From Asparagopsis taxiformis (taxonomy: Eukaryota; Rhodophyta; Florideophyceae; Bonnemaisoniales; Bonnemaisoniaceae): 64,000 bases of DNA. The position numbers were made by a program, and so were the translations under genes. Location: contig JALQPE010001880.1 of assembly GCA_030407315.1 (NCBI GenBank), positions 31,106 through 95,105 on the forward strand. The letters run 5' to 3'. This document shows, piece by piece, positions 28,901 through 37,354 of the stretch; positions within the stretch are counted from its first letter, which is position 1, and each line of letters opens with the position of its first letter. The notes beneath the pieces are model-generated. The model searched no databases, was not told the origin of the DNA, and worked only from the letters and a program-made list of their open reading frames with translations.

Positions 28901-29831
28901 GCACCTTCATTGGTTCCACGTCTGTTGGTGGGTCGTTTCCTAGTCTGATCCTGAATACATCTCTATACTCGCGCAGCATTTCTCGCATATGCTTATCGCC
29001 TGTATGAGAAAGACCGTTGTTATTTGACTTTATCACCAGTTCTTCCAGTGCCATTTTGATATCCTCTTCCTTGTCTTGCCCAAGTTCGAGGTATATGGAG
29101 TTGTCATTTTCATTTTCATCAGTTGTCCCTCTGTCGCAATGGTATACGCCATTCTCGGACAGGAGTCTTGCAATGCTTCCATTAACATGGTTGTCGTCGG
29201 GATGCAATTCATTCGCATCTACCGATCCATTGTATTTGTCGCACGCTGCAGCCAGGGCTTTCTTGGCGTCTAGGCCGAGTGCCGTCAGTAGTCCTCTGCT
29301 CAGCAGTGGATCGCTTGCATTTTGTGTTGAGACATACCAAGTGACATTTCGAATGGTGAGTGTTGTCGCGTGTCTGACGATTATCTGTATGTCCAGTGTG
29401 ACCATGTTGTCGCATTCGACAAATACGTTTTGCCCATTGGAGTCTTCCTTGACTGCCATTTCGAATTTTCGTGGCACTTCTAGTCGCTGTATCTGCATAT
29501 TTGCATTTCCGGAGCGGAGAGTGTGGAAGAGATCAGGTGGCATTAGATTGATACAACTGCCGATGTCCGCGCAGGTTGGTCTGCGCTCAATTCCTGCAAA
29601 CACTGTGTCAATCATTGAATTATCTTCTGCCTGTGTTCCTCTGACATGTCTCGTCAGGTTTCCTTCCGGTGTCGCGTTTGAGCTTTCTCGATTCTTGCAC
29701 TCTTCTCTCCATTTACGGATGATTCCGTGTTTTTCTTCCTTCGGTGTCATCTTGCAGTCTCGTAGATAGTGTTTCATGGAACATTTCTTATTCAAACATG
29801 CTGGAAGTTCGTTCATATTATTCCCATTCAT
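25929..29831 (-). CDS. Ty3/gypsy pol polyprotein with C-terminal chromodomain
   Basis: 1,300 aa. A zinc-knuckle variant (CLNKKCSMKHYLRDC, residues 12-26) precedes a protease with an altered active site (CADIGSCINL, D89-I-G instead of D-S/T-G). Reverse transcriptase has FASIDFCSGYWQLPLDE (Asp 410) and WQDD (471-474) in place of YVDD. RNase H has Asp 637, Glu 685 and Asp 713. Integrase has an HHCC zinc region (H857, H863, C893, C896) and a DD35E core (D925, D983, E1019). The C-terminus (about 1226-1282) is a chromodomain (YIYVEWDGLPNQKDHTWEP), which in chromoviruses can direct insertion to modified chromatin. The ATG overlaps the stop of the upstream gag frame as ATGA. The frame is intact. Confidence 0.92.
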   Translation of the reverse strand: MNGNNMNELPACLNKKCSMKHYLRDCKMTPKEEKHGIIRKWREECKNRESSNATPEGNLTRHVRGTQAEDNSMIDTVFAGIERRPTCADIGSCINLMPPDLFHTLRSGNANMQIQRLEVPRKFEMAVKEDSNGQNVFVECDNMVTLDIQIIVRHATTLTIRNVTWYVSTQNASDPLLSRGLLTALGLDAKKALAAACDKYNGSVDANELHPDDNHVNGSIARLLSENGVYHCDRGTTDENENDNSIYLELGQDKEEDIKMALEELVIKSNNNGLSHTGDKHMREMLREYRDVFRIRLGNDPPTDVEPMKVQITSDATPILTRTRRYSPEQRKYLTAFLNRAQSYGFIKPNYNATWAAAPLLVLKPKSKKYRINFDYRPVNAATLAVGWPMPHIDSECADFAGSKHFASIDFCSGYWQLPLDEGSMDVLSFTTPEGIFSPTRSPQGAKNSASNFQSRVEPCFASLRNNVKAWQDDFILHHSTEHGLLETLREFLQICRQRNLKVSATKCELYSTSIKWCGRIIDAAGVQFDPKNLNGLQNITTPENAGELSQFIHCLQWMSYSIPDFASRIEPLKQIIEDAYKLAGKRTRKSIASIPLARLSWGRIHVNAFTSLHNSLRDSVKLAHPHPNKQTCIYTDASDTHWAAVVTQCDADELQKPTMSQRHQPLAFISSAFRNNELHWTTFEKEGFAVYQVFKKLDYLLVGQHDTHIYTDHRNLLFIFNPLSIEPTIGRHIVNKVQRWALYLSRFQYTIEHIAGNENVMADIMTRWLVGYRKKRTSAIRSIRETLKSMDIVESPFKETFTWPDISTIRKSQIHHRKHAPQHVHADNDGMMTIRKKLWIPDNDIELQMKLLVISHCGTGGHRGAAATESTLKEQYFWNNMTNDTKVFVQNCVHCILSRSGERVPRPLGHSIMAKTPNQVLHFDYLYMGRGIDELKYILILKDNLSSYVWLCPAKVAEAEHVAEQILSWIKTFSTMDVFVSDRGSHFKNKVIRHLTREYRIKHHFTTAYSPWSNGSVERCCKEVLRAASALLSELRLAPQDWPTIVHIIQRVMNESPLQRLGRREDGTYRSPLEVMTGTKPNRGTIGYMKDTGDRMTYTRCRQVVNIDELQRCIDKMHQDVEKLVRENRERHIIEHNKQTKLVTPTFTTGDFVLVHRAQKKGHKLSFKWQGPQRITRIISDWVYEVTSLTDNKTQRVHAVRLMLYRNDMDGVDASPDLIRHASHTEAEYEDIKHLKDVKKRMGRFYIYVEWDGLPNQKDHTWEPLQNIHQDVPEMLKTFLSKHRTKTAKEAIRQLDQSK

Positions 29832-30621
29832 GCTGCTTCCGTGAGATTTGTAATCACGGTTAGAGTTGTTTTTCTCTGGTTCCTTCTGGAGTTACTGTTA
29901 CTCCTTCGTGATCGGCTAGACGACTGGTGGTGTTTTTGGTTGGCGTTTGTTTCGGAATTCGAAATTCGTTCGCTCATTTCTTGTATGCTTTCTGCCTTCT
30001 TGGATGCATATTCCAGAAACTCCTTCCAATTCTCGCGCAGTTCTTCGTTGTATGTGAATGCGTTGGTCACGTATTCGCGCAGAGTCCGGGGGTGAAAGCG
30101 CTGAGTGATGAGTTTGATAGCCATTTCTGTGTTTTTTCACGAAAATCCTTATATCCTATCTCCTCCATTTTGTCTTCGAAGTCGGCAGCTAGTTGATACA
30201 CTCTGCATCCGGCATCATCAATTGTCGTGTCCATTTTTAGGCTTGATACTGCATGATTGATCTTCCTTGAGCAAATCTTCTCTTCGCTTCTTGGACCAGC
30301 AATCTTCTGTATGCACTGCTTAATATGATCCCCAGTGATTCTTCTGAGATCCACATTTGGTGCTATGTCGTCGAAGTATCCAAATCCGTGCATGGACTTG
30401 AGAAGTCTTGGACAGAGTGATAATCGCATGGAAACTGGTTGTATTGGTTGTCCATCTCTTTCTCTCAATGCGATTTCTAGTTCATATTGGTGCCTTTCCC
30501 TGAGAAATCTGACAGCGTTGGCTGGGTCGATTTTCTCTAGTTTTGGATGCGCAATGGGCTCAAATATTAGAGGAGCCCGGTTGTTTGTGGTTTTGTTCCT
30601 GCTTCTTGTAGCTTCAGCCAT
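29828..30621 (-). pseudogene. Gypsy gag, frameshifted
   Basis: The ATG at 30621 starts a gag-like frame (ANAVRFLRERHQYELEI, a capsid-like helical region) that ends at 30067. The continuing sequence is in another frame from about 30124 (QRFHPRTLREYVTNAFTYNE, coiled and basic, ending SRSRRSNSNSRRNQRK) and stops at 29828, overlapping the pol ATG by ATGA. One indel near 30110 would join the two. The zinc knuckle is placed at the start of pol. This copy probably cannot make full-length Gag unless the junction is a programmed frameshift. Confidence 0.75.
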
Positions 30622-30866
30622 TTTGGCGTGATCGGAGGTGGCTCCGTTTTTCCTGTGTGCTGCCGTGACAGATCAATGTGTCTGTTCGAGATCCTTCCTT
30701 TTGGTGATTGTCGGAGGATGTTTATGCTTTATGCTCAACAGTGTTCTGTTGTCTGGTACGGTTTTTGTCTTGAAAGAAACGTCAGATTGGTGATGTCAAA
30801 CTGAACAGTTCAACAAGTGTTAAGGGTCAAATGTTGAGAAGTTCCAGTCAACAACAGATATATATC

Positions 30867-31169
30867 TGTAGCAAATCTTTGTTCCTCTCTTCGCAATATC
30901 CTGTGACCTTTCTTGACAATGTTCGATACACTGTGGAGTTAGTTTAATTTTTGTTTATGACCAGAGTTTTTGATCCTGGTCAAAGTTGATCATTTCAGAT
31001 GATGATCTGATATTGCCTCCTCTGATGATGGCTCTCTCTCTATTAGAGGGCATTTCATCTCCACTTAAATGTTGTTTGTGGAGTCAATGTTGATTGTTAT
31101 AAGTTGTCTGTTATTTGCATTCTGCAAATATTTTGTAGCTTGTATCGCTTCAAGCCACAAATGGCTACA
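30867..31169 (-). repeat. 5' LTR of gypsy element
   Basis: 303 bp, same termini as the 3' LTR, with a 64-bp deletion relative to it and otherwise no difference seen by eye. Confidence 0.92.
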
Positions 31170-31422
31170 AGTAAAAGCGAAATTTAGCACGTCGGAGATT
31201 CACTATGAATTGCCTAAAGGGCTCAAATGTGAGCATTGTGTGCTGCAGTGGTATTGGGCTTCGGCAAAGCAGTGTAGCGTAGAAGGAATATTGGACTATT
31301 TGAATATGGTTGCTGATCGAGGTCAATGGAGGCGGTGTATAAAAATTAACAGTGGGAAGGCGTGTGGAGGTCGTTTTTTTCCACAAGAGTATTATCAATG
31401 TGCTGATGTAAGAATTGTGTGA

Positions 31423-33275
31423 ATCGGACGGAAGCAAGTCCCAAATCAAAATTGCACGGTACAGGTGAGGGAACAGATACAACCTCCCGCTGCACACCGA
31501 ATACAGCGTCAGAGCTGGTGATTCAATTACAACAATGGACTGCACCGGACTGATAAAGTAGCGGCCGTCGCCACAAACTAGAATGAACAACGAGAAGAAT
31601 CATCAGACTCGAGGTTGCCATACAACAGAGGATGGGTGAAACCAGTATGATTTGTAGTTACGATCATAAGCTTAGAATCAGAGCCAATTACTAAGGCAAT
31701 TGAATCACTCTCTCAGATGAGATCAGAATAGACAAAAAGATGCCCTCCAAATGGCCTCACAGGGATTCGAACCCACGCACCCAAAGAGAGAATTCGAGAA
31801 TGGCAAAGTCTCATGCTACAGCCCTGGAACCAAGTACAATACAAACCTCAACCTCCATCGACATCGCTATCGAGAGCAATAAACAGCGTGCAGCGTTCAA
31901 TTCTTTCCCGTTCCTCTATTTAAACCAGAACGTCTAAAAACAACGCAGTTCAACCCCATAGCTTGGAAAGTGCGTGGCCAATTCAGGCAACAGCATTCAA
32001 TTCACAACGAAAGCTGCAAGACGCAAAAGCACAATAAGCTTCAGGACGTTTCGCAGTTGGAAACGCAGCACGCCTAACAACGTCAGTTCGATACCCCTGT
32101 ACCAACGAGCTTCATCGTCACTTGTGGCGTGCATTTCATCCGCTCATCCCCGCCTCCCGCCCTCAGCGCTCGCATTGTCGCCGCATAAACCTCTCCACAC
32201 CGCACGCGCCACGACACGGGCATGCGCTGCGGTGACACCAGGGCACGAGTCTGGTTGAAGCGCCACCGAGGCTGAATGTTAGCGAGGGCCTGTTGGCGGA
32301 TGGCGGGGTGCCGCAAATTCACTACATACACATCGTGTGTTATAAACTGCGTGTAAGACGCCCGATCCGGCTCCGGCGCGCCGTTCCGCATCGATTCGTC
32401 CGGACGCCTCGCACTGTTGTGGGAGCACAGCCTGGAGCGATTTAGTCAGACATGTGCGGTGCATGCGTCCATGCTGTGGTGAATGTGCGGGGAGCTGTGT
32501 GTGGACACCGGGACGAGATTGGAACGGGATGGAACAAATTGTAACGAGGGTGGATAATGCGCAGATATCCTTAGCGATCGAGTGCGGATGACCTCTTGAT
32601 TTAGGTGAAGGACGATGCGGTCCACGATACTGGGAGGGCGGTCGATTTGAATTGACGTGTGCGGATGGGAGGAAGGTCCTGTATGGGATGGATCCCCGCC
32701 CTGCATTGAACAGATAGACACTTTGCCTTAAACTGGTTCTTTGCCGAAGTGCTTCGCATCTAGTGTTTTGGGTGGAGAATTGAGAACGACACGTGCCGTT
32801 GGGCATTTCTGCGGACAACTACTCGACGCCAATTTCAATTTCGAAAAAACATCTGGGCCAATTACAATGCCCAACATGGCCCAAAAGCCCGGCATTGAAA
32901 TGGTGAGTTTCGACAACCCTGAACGGTATCAACACATGTTTGCTCGACGCTATCTGTCTGACATCCTGCCTACCGGGTGTTTCAAAATTTCTCGACAGTT
33001 TCTAGTGTCCTACATGTTCGCAAAATTCTGCAATTCAAATCAGTGTTGCTGGAAAAGCAATTCGCATCACTCGACCAATAAGTTGTACTCTTCTCGTCAT
33101 TGTACGTGAGACGTCGCGACGATGAACGTCGAATCAGGCCACGTTTATCGTGGCAACTCGCCTCAGTTGCTTTCAGCAACATTTAAGGGAACATGAACGG
33201 TAGTTGGGGTGCTCTCCATATTTGTCCATGATACAGAGTTAGACTTAGCACCTATTGTTTACACGTCTATCACCA
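31423..33275. other. 3' flank of LPMO copy A and 5' flank of copy B
   Basis: 31423-31800 matches the sequence after copy B (34149-34390) with much divergence. 32290-33275 matches the 5' flank of copy A. No gene is supported. A T-arm-like stretch (GGGTTCGAATCCC, minus strand near 31765) is not part of a foldable tRNA. Confidence 0.55.
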
Positions 33276-34148
33276 ATGAGTAGAATACCATTTATAATAT
33301 CCCTATCATTGCTCTGCGCACTGTGGGACGCAGTCGCATCACATGGCTTTCTTTCAGATCCTCCACAGAGAGGAAATTTAGTCGGTAGATGGTCTGATAT
33401 TGTAGTGGACCGTAACGCACCAGCAGACCCGTATCTACACTTTCCGGCGGGACGGAAGGGGGGAGGACCTGGCCAAAACGTAGGGTCTAAATCTCAAGAA
33501 AAGGCTGGAAACTTCAATTGGACTCCATACGACCCATTCTCTCCCTCTTTCGTATGGCGAGCCGGCGTGTGCGGGGATGAAAAAGGGAAGAAGCAGGACC
33601 ATTTGCGTGGTGGAATCTACTATTACAATGCTACTATTGTACGTACATACCAGAAGGACAGTGTGATTGGCATTGCAGTCAAAGTCATAGCTGAACACCG
33701 AGGAATTCTGGAGTTTTTTCTGTGCGATGTTGATAAATGTGGAGGTGAGATATCAGAGCAATGTTTCCAGAAGGGGCATTGTTTCAAATTAAAGCGTGCA
33801 CAATCACGGTGTGACAGTCGGACTGAAAGGAGGTGTGGGCCGATTGATGAGAAGTATCCGGGCAGATGGTACTTTCCATGCGGGCCACATCCGGAGAAAA
33901 CGATGAAATTTAACACGTCGGAGATTCGATATGAATTGCCTAAAGGGCTGAGTTGTGCGCATTGTGTGTTGCAGTGGTATTGGGCTTCAGCACAAGAGTG
34001 TAGGGTAGAAGGAATATTGGACTATTTGAATATGGTTGCTGATCGAGGTCAATGGAGGCGGTGTACAACTCTTAAAAGAAGGAATGCATGTGGAGGTCGT
34101 TTTTTTCCTCAAGAGTATTATCAATGTGCTGATGTAAGAATTGTGTGA
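33276..34148 (+). CDS. AA15-type lytic polysaccharide monooxygenase, copy B (intact)
   Basis: 290 aa from the ATG at 33276; an upstream TTG is in frame but the ATG directly precedes the signal peptide (1-22). Cleavage after VAS leaves His 23 as residue 1 (HGFLSDPPQRG), the first ligand of the copper histidine brace of LPMOs. The second His is 141 in AEHRGILEFFLC, matching the NHxG block of AA15 enzymes. The C-terminus HCVLQWYWAS ... CGGRFFPQEYYQCADVRI matches the AA15 ending, with a Tyr (281 or 282) at the axial copper position. AA15 enzymes oxidatively cleave chitin and/or cellulose outside the cell. Substrate here is unknown. The gene is Cys-rich as expected and no CBM is attached. It is the functional member of a duplicated pair. 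Confidence 0.85.
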   Translation: MSRIPFIISLSLLCALWDAVASHGFLSDPPQRGNLVGRWSDIVVDRNAPADPYLHFPAGRKGGGPGQNVGSKSQEKAGNFNWTPYDPFSPSFVWRAGVCGDEKGKKQDHLRGGIYYYNATIVRTYQKDSVIGIAVKVIAEHRGILEFFLCDVDKCGGEISEQCFQKGHCFKLKRAQSRCDSRTERRCGPIDEKYPGRWYFPCGPHPEKTMKFNTSEIRYELPKGLSCAHCVLQWYWASAQECRVEGILDYLNMVADRGQWRRCTTLKRRNACGGRFFPQEYYQCADVRIV

Positions 34149-36420
34149 ATCGCACGGAATCGACTGCTAATTGGAAGATAGGCTGCACAGAGAAAGAGGA
34201 ATGAGCCAAACGCTCGTCTAAGATGATTTGTAATAGTGATCTAAAGCATAGAATCAGAACTAAATTTATTTACCAGGCGATTGGATCACTCTTTCAAATC
34301 AGATCGGGACTGACAAAAAGATGCGTTTCACATGGCCCCACGAGGAATTGAACCCATGAAACAAGGGGAATGTTCGAAACAGTCGTACGAAGCGGATTTA
34401 CAAAAAAATTAGGGATATTCACAGGTAAAAGTCGCGGCGCTTTACGCAATGAAATTGACAATCAGTCGCCTGCATTCAAACCACTACCGAGTGTAACCGT
34501 TACTCGGCCAGACGAGAGGTTTTGTCAACAATGCACGACTTCCACGATTACTGTGGACCATGAACTAAGCGATCTCGAGACTTTGTCCTACAGCGGTCCT
34601 TCCCAACTTGTCGAGAAATCAATGGCCTCCGCAAATTTGATGCATCCAGCCCCTCCAACATTGTACCATCGCTGAGATCTACCACGTACAGTCGATTCTC
34701 CAGCCTGTAAGCGCGTCTAGCGACAGTCTTCGCAGCGGCGTCTACGTTCTTCACTTGTTGCGCGTCTGATGACACCCACAGAGCATTTGCTTTGCTTCAT
34801 TGACATTTCAGACAGTAATGTGTGGTGTACGCACGTCCAATGAAACTTCTACTTCGAGAAACGGGCCGATTTCCAACATGTCTCGAGACTTGTTGAATGG
34901 CGATTGTCTTGTTTGATCGCAGATCGATACATACCGTACCGTGTAGACCGTGCTCCGTCATAAATTTCGCATTTCTTTCAATAGTGATATCGCAATTGAC
35001 CATGTGAGATTTCGCAACGTTCCCATTCCGTCGTTGCGTGTCTTGATTTCATTGCTCGTGTGATAAAATGTCACCGCGTTTCAACGTGCTTTACTGCACT
35101 TGCGTAACTGAATTCGCGTTTGTGGTGTTGCGCCCATGTAAACTTGACACCAGATGCCAACGAGGATCCTTGTTGGCAGTTTTGTTCCCGCCTCCACGTT
35201 CAAACTCTACTATTCCCTTCATTGGGAAGCAATTCGAATATGTAACACACCAGGAACTACATTTCTTATCGTCCATCATCTTGGCACATGTCAATTGTCA
35301 CAATCCCCCGCTTCCTGACCAAAGTATCTTCGATACGTGGTCTACATCAGCAGTGACGACCTAGAATGTTATGTAACCTGTGGAGAGAATGGCAGACATC
35401 TGCCTCATGTCCGACATCGACAAGTCATTGAGCCTACTCCTATTGTCCTCCCTTACTTCCTACGAAAGATTGAGCGGTCTGTTTCCACCCTCCATGAAAG
35501 CTTTTGCCGAATCCGACTAATACAACAAGGATTCTTGAGGGTATTATGAGGATATTGCGCAAGTTCATTCCCTACTTTCCTCTTAGTTTTACGTTTTTTC
35601 TAGAGTGATAATGGCTTCCAATTCAACTGTATGAATTCTAAGTAATCAATAGGCAGCACGTGCCATCACCCGTGTAGCACAGGTGTTGCTAGTAACATAT
35701 CCGTACAGGGTGTGCAGATGTGTTTCTACTCGGGTCCTTCGCTGGGCCTCCTTGGGGCAACAACCTTAGACATGCAACGTAGGCAATGCCTCACAGGTAA
35801 TGGGAAGTCATGCAGAAAGGGTGTGAGAGGGAAAGCTCAGCGAACATTATCACCTCTTTCGCGTATCCCTTCTTTGTATGGCTTGATTGTACTTACCTTT
35901 GATTTTGATTTTGATGATACAGAGGCGTTTCAACTAGAGTCATCACGCTTTCTGTCGTAATACACATATTGGATGCGGACTGTTTCCGAAGGTATGAACG
36001 TGTCTCCCAATGCATTGAAGACACTGTCATGTGTTCCGAATTGATGCAATAAAACCACGTAATATTCCATATGGAAGAATTGTATGATACTCGTAACGGA
36101 ACTAGATGATTTCCGCACCTGTGTACGCGGAAGCAAGTCTTCAAGGGTCATTTCCTCTGTTCTCCTACTATTGATACGTCAGCATAAATGAAAGAAATCC
36201 TTCAGTGCTTTCAAGATACCCAAAATTTTACTACGTACTCACCTTTTGCGATACAAAGCATCATACAACACTTCTAATGATGAACTGTTTTGAAACACCA
36301 CACATTGAATGCATTCATGGTGCGCAAAATTATCCTAGGTATCATCGCAGAGATTCTCTAATCTACCGGCAATGCTGTGGCCCTGAAAAGGTTGTACAAT
36401 GTAGAATGAAAGTGATTTAC
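34149..36420. other. Intergenic, no supported gene
   Basis: 2.3 kb. The first ~240 bp is duplicated from the copy A 3' flank. Frames beyond are short and without signatures. Confidence 0.5.
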
Positions 36421-36428
36421 TATATAAA
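36421..36428 (+). promoter_or_regulatory. TATA box of Cys-rich gene 3
   Basis: TATATAAA, 84 bp before the ATG at 36512, at nearly the same distance as in Cys-rich gene 1. Confidence 0.65.
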
Positions 36429-36511
36429 GACGAAATGGGTCCCTTCCGCACTAAACAGGTAGTGGATCCATCGTGTAACAAAATCACAATTTGAATCGCA
36501 CCACATACAAC

Positions 36512-37354
36512 ATGGCTTCTTCCAGAATGCTCACGGCATCATTTATCTTTGCGGCCGTTTTACTGTCAACCACATTGTGTGCAGCAAATGAGAACAAGAA
36601 TGCTGTGAAGAGCGTTGAAGAATTGAAGAATCTTGTTTCACGACAAAGATGTCGGCAATGTCGTAGCGGATGTACAAGCCGTCAGCGTGCAACTAGGCTA
36701 TGCGAGTCACCTTGTGCACAGTCCCTAGGTTGTAGAGTGGTCCGGGACCGGTCCTGCCCTCGTCGTCGTAGAAGTTTCCGGTGTTTCAGAAGAGTTACTC
36801 TACCACCTTTGACCATGGTAACTTTACCACCATCCACAACCGCGATCGTTGCTCCAGTTATTGTCGTGGCACCGACTGCAACAGCATCTGCCTCTCCTTC
36901 ATCCGCTGTCACTCCTTCGGTGAGTCCCAGCGTTACACCGACCCCATCAGTGACGCCATCAGTTTCTGTGACGCCCTCAGTGACCCCGTCGACGACTGTT
37001 TCTCCAACCCCGTCCCAAATGTGCTCTTTTGTTGTGGCAGGAGACATTGGGGTAACGGCAATAAGTGGAAGATGCATTTGTGGAACGTCCACAGCCACAG
37101 TAACTGTATTGGCTGCTGTCAAAAATAATGGCAATATGCTTGCAGATGGAGATGCCGCGGACGAGGAAGCGATGACTTGTTACAATGGCTGTTTGGAAGA
37201 TAATTTCGACCGGGCTTGTGATCCAGGAAGTTTCGCTGATTTCACTAGTGATGCACCGGCAATTGTTAGAAGTTGTTGCATGCGTTGCATCGATACGGTC
37301 GGAATGGGTGAAGGGGTTTCCCTTGCGACGAACCAGTGCCGACTGTCAGATTAG
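36512..37354 (+). CDS. Secreted Cys-rich protein 3 (one Cys repeat)
   Basis: 280 aa; the frame opens 21 bp earlier at a TTG, but the ATG at 36512 begins the signal peptide (SFIFAAVLLSTTLCA). A Lys/Glu segment (AVKSVEELKNLVSRQ) is similar to one in paralogue 4 (GKELKEILSRQ). Only one Cys repeat is present (CRQCRSGC ... CESPC ... GCRVV ... FRC). A long SPSSAVTPSVSPSVTPTPS linker follows, then the C-terminal domain CSFVVAGDIG ... GRCICGT ... CYNGCLEDNF ... SCCMRC ... TNQC with a small acidic insertion (DGDAADEE). Smallest member of the family. Function unknown. Confidence 0.8.
   Translation: MASSRMLTASFIFAAVLLSTTLCAANENKNAVKSVEELKNLVSRQRCRQCRSGCTSRQRATRLCESPCAQSLGCRVVRDRSCPRRRRSFRCFRRVTLPPLTMVTLPPSTTAIVAPVIVVAPTATASASPSSAVTPSVSPSVTPTPSVTPSVSVTPSVTPSTTVSPTPSQMCSFVVAGDIGVTAISGRCICGTSTATVTVLAAVKNNGNMLADGDAADEEAMTCYNGCLEDNFDRACDPGSFADFTSDAPAIVRSCCMRCIDTVGMGEGVSLATNQCRLSD

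Larger units (their letters stand above)
25525..31173 (-). mobile_element. Ty3/gypsy chromodomain LTR retrotransposon, TSD AGTA
   Basis: The LTRs are 25529-25895 (367 bp) and 30867-31169 (303 bp), both TGTAGC ... GCTACA. They look identical except for one 64-bp segment missing from the 30867 copy. The 4-bp duplication AGTA is at 25525-25528 and 31170-31173. The coding strand is minus, so the 30867 copy is the 5' LTR. Gag and pol lie between. The putative polypurine tract, read on the minus strand, is GCATGGGGCGG just inside the left LTR. No clear tRNA primer site was found next to the 5' LTR. Near-identical LTRs point to a recent insertion. Confidence 0.93.
24908..31422 (+). pseudogene. AA15 LPMO copy A, split by a gypsy element
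   Basis: 5' part 24908-25528 (207 codons), 3' part 31174-31422 (82 codons plus stop). The gap is exactly one Ty3/gypsy element plus one AGTA duplication. The two parts are in frame and would give 289 residues against 290 in copy B, so the gene was intact before insertion. The 5' part has the signal peptide, the mature N-terminal His (VASHGFLSDPPQRG) and the second brace His (SNHRGIMELFLC). The 3' part has HCVLQWYWAS and the C-terminal QEYYQCADVRIV. As it stands transcripts would run into the LTR and end at 25609, losing the C-terminal third including the axial position, so it should be inactive. Confidence 0.88.

Noticed and set aside
31755..31790. tRNA gene suggested by GGGTTCGAATCCC (minus strand)
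   Set aside because: The T stem pairs for only three bases and no acceptor or anticodon arm can be formed upstream; the duplicated site near 34350 is also unfoldable. Likely chance or a tRNA remnant.
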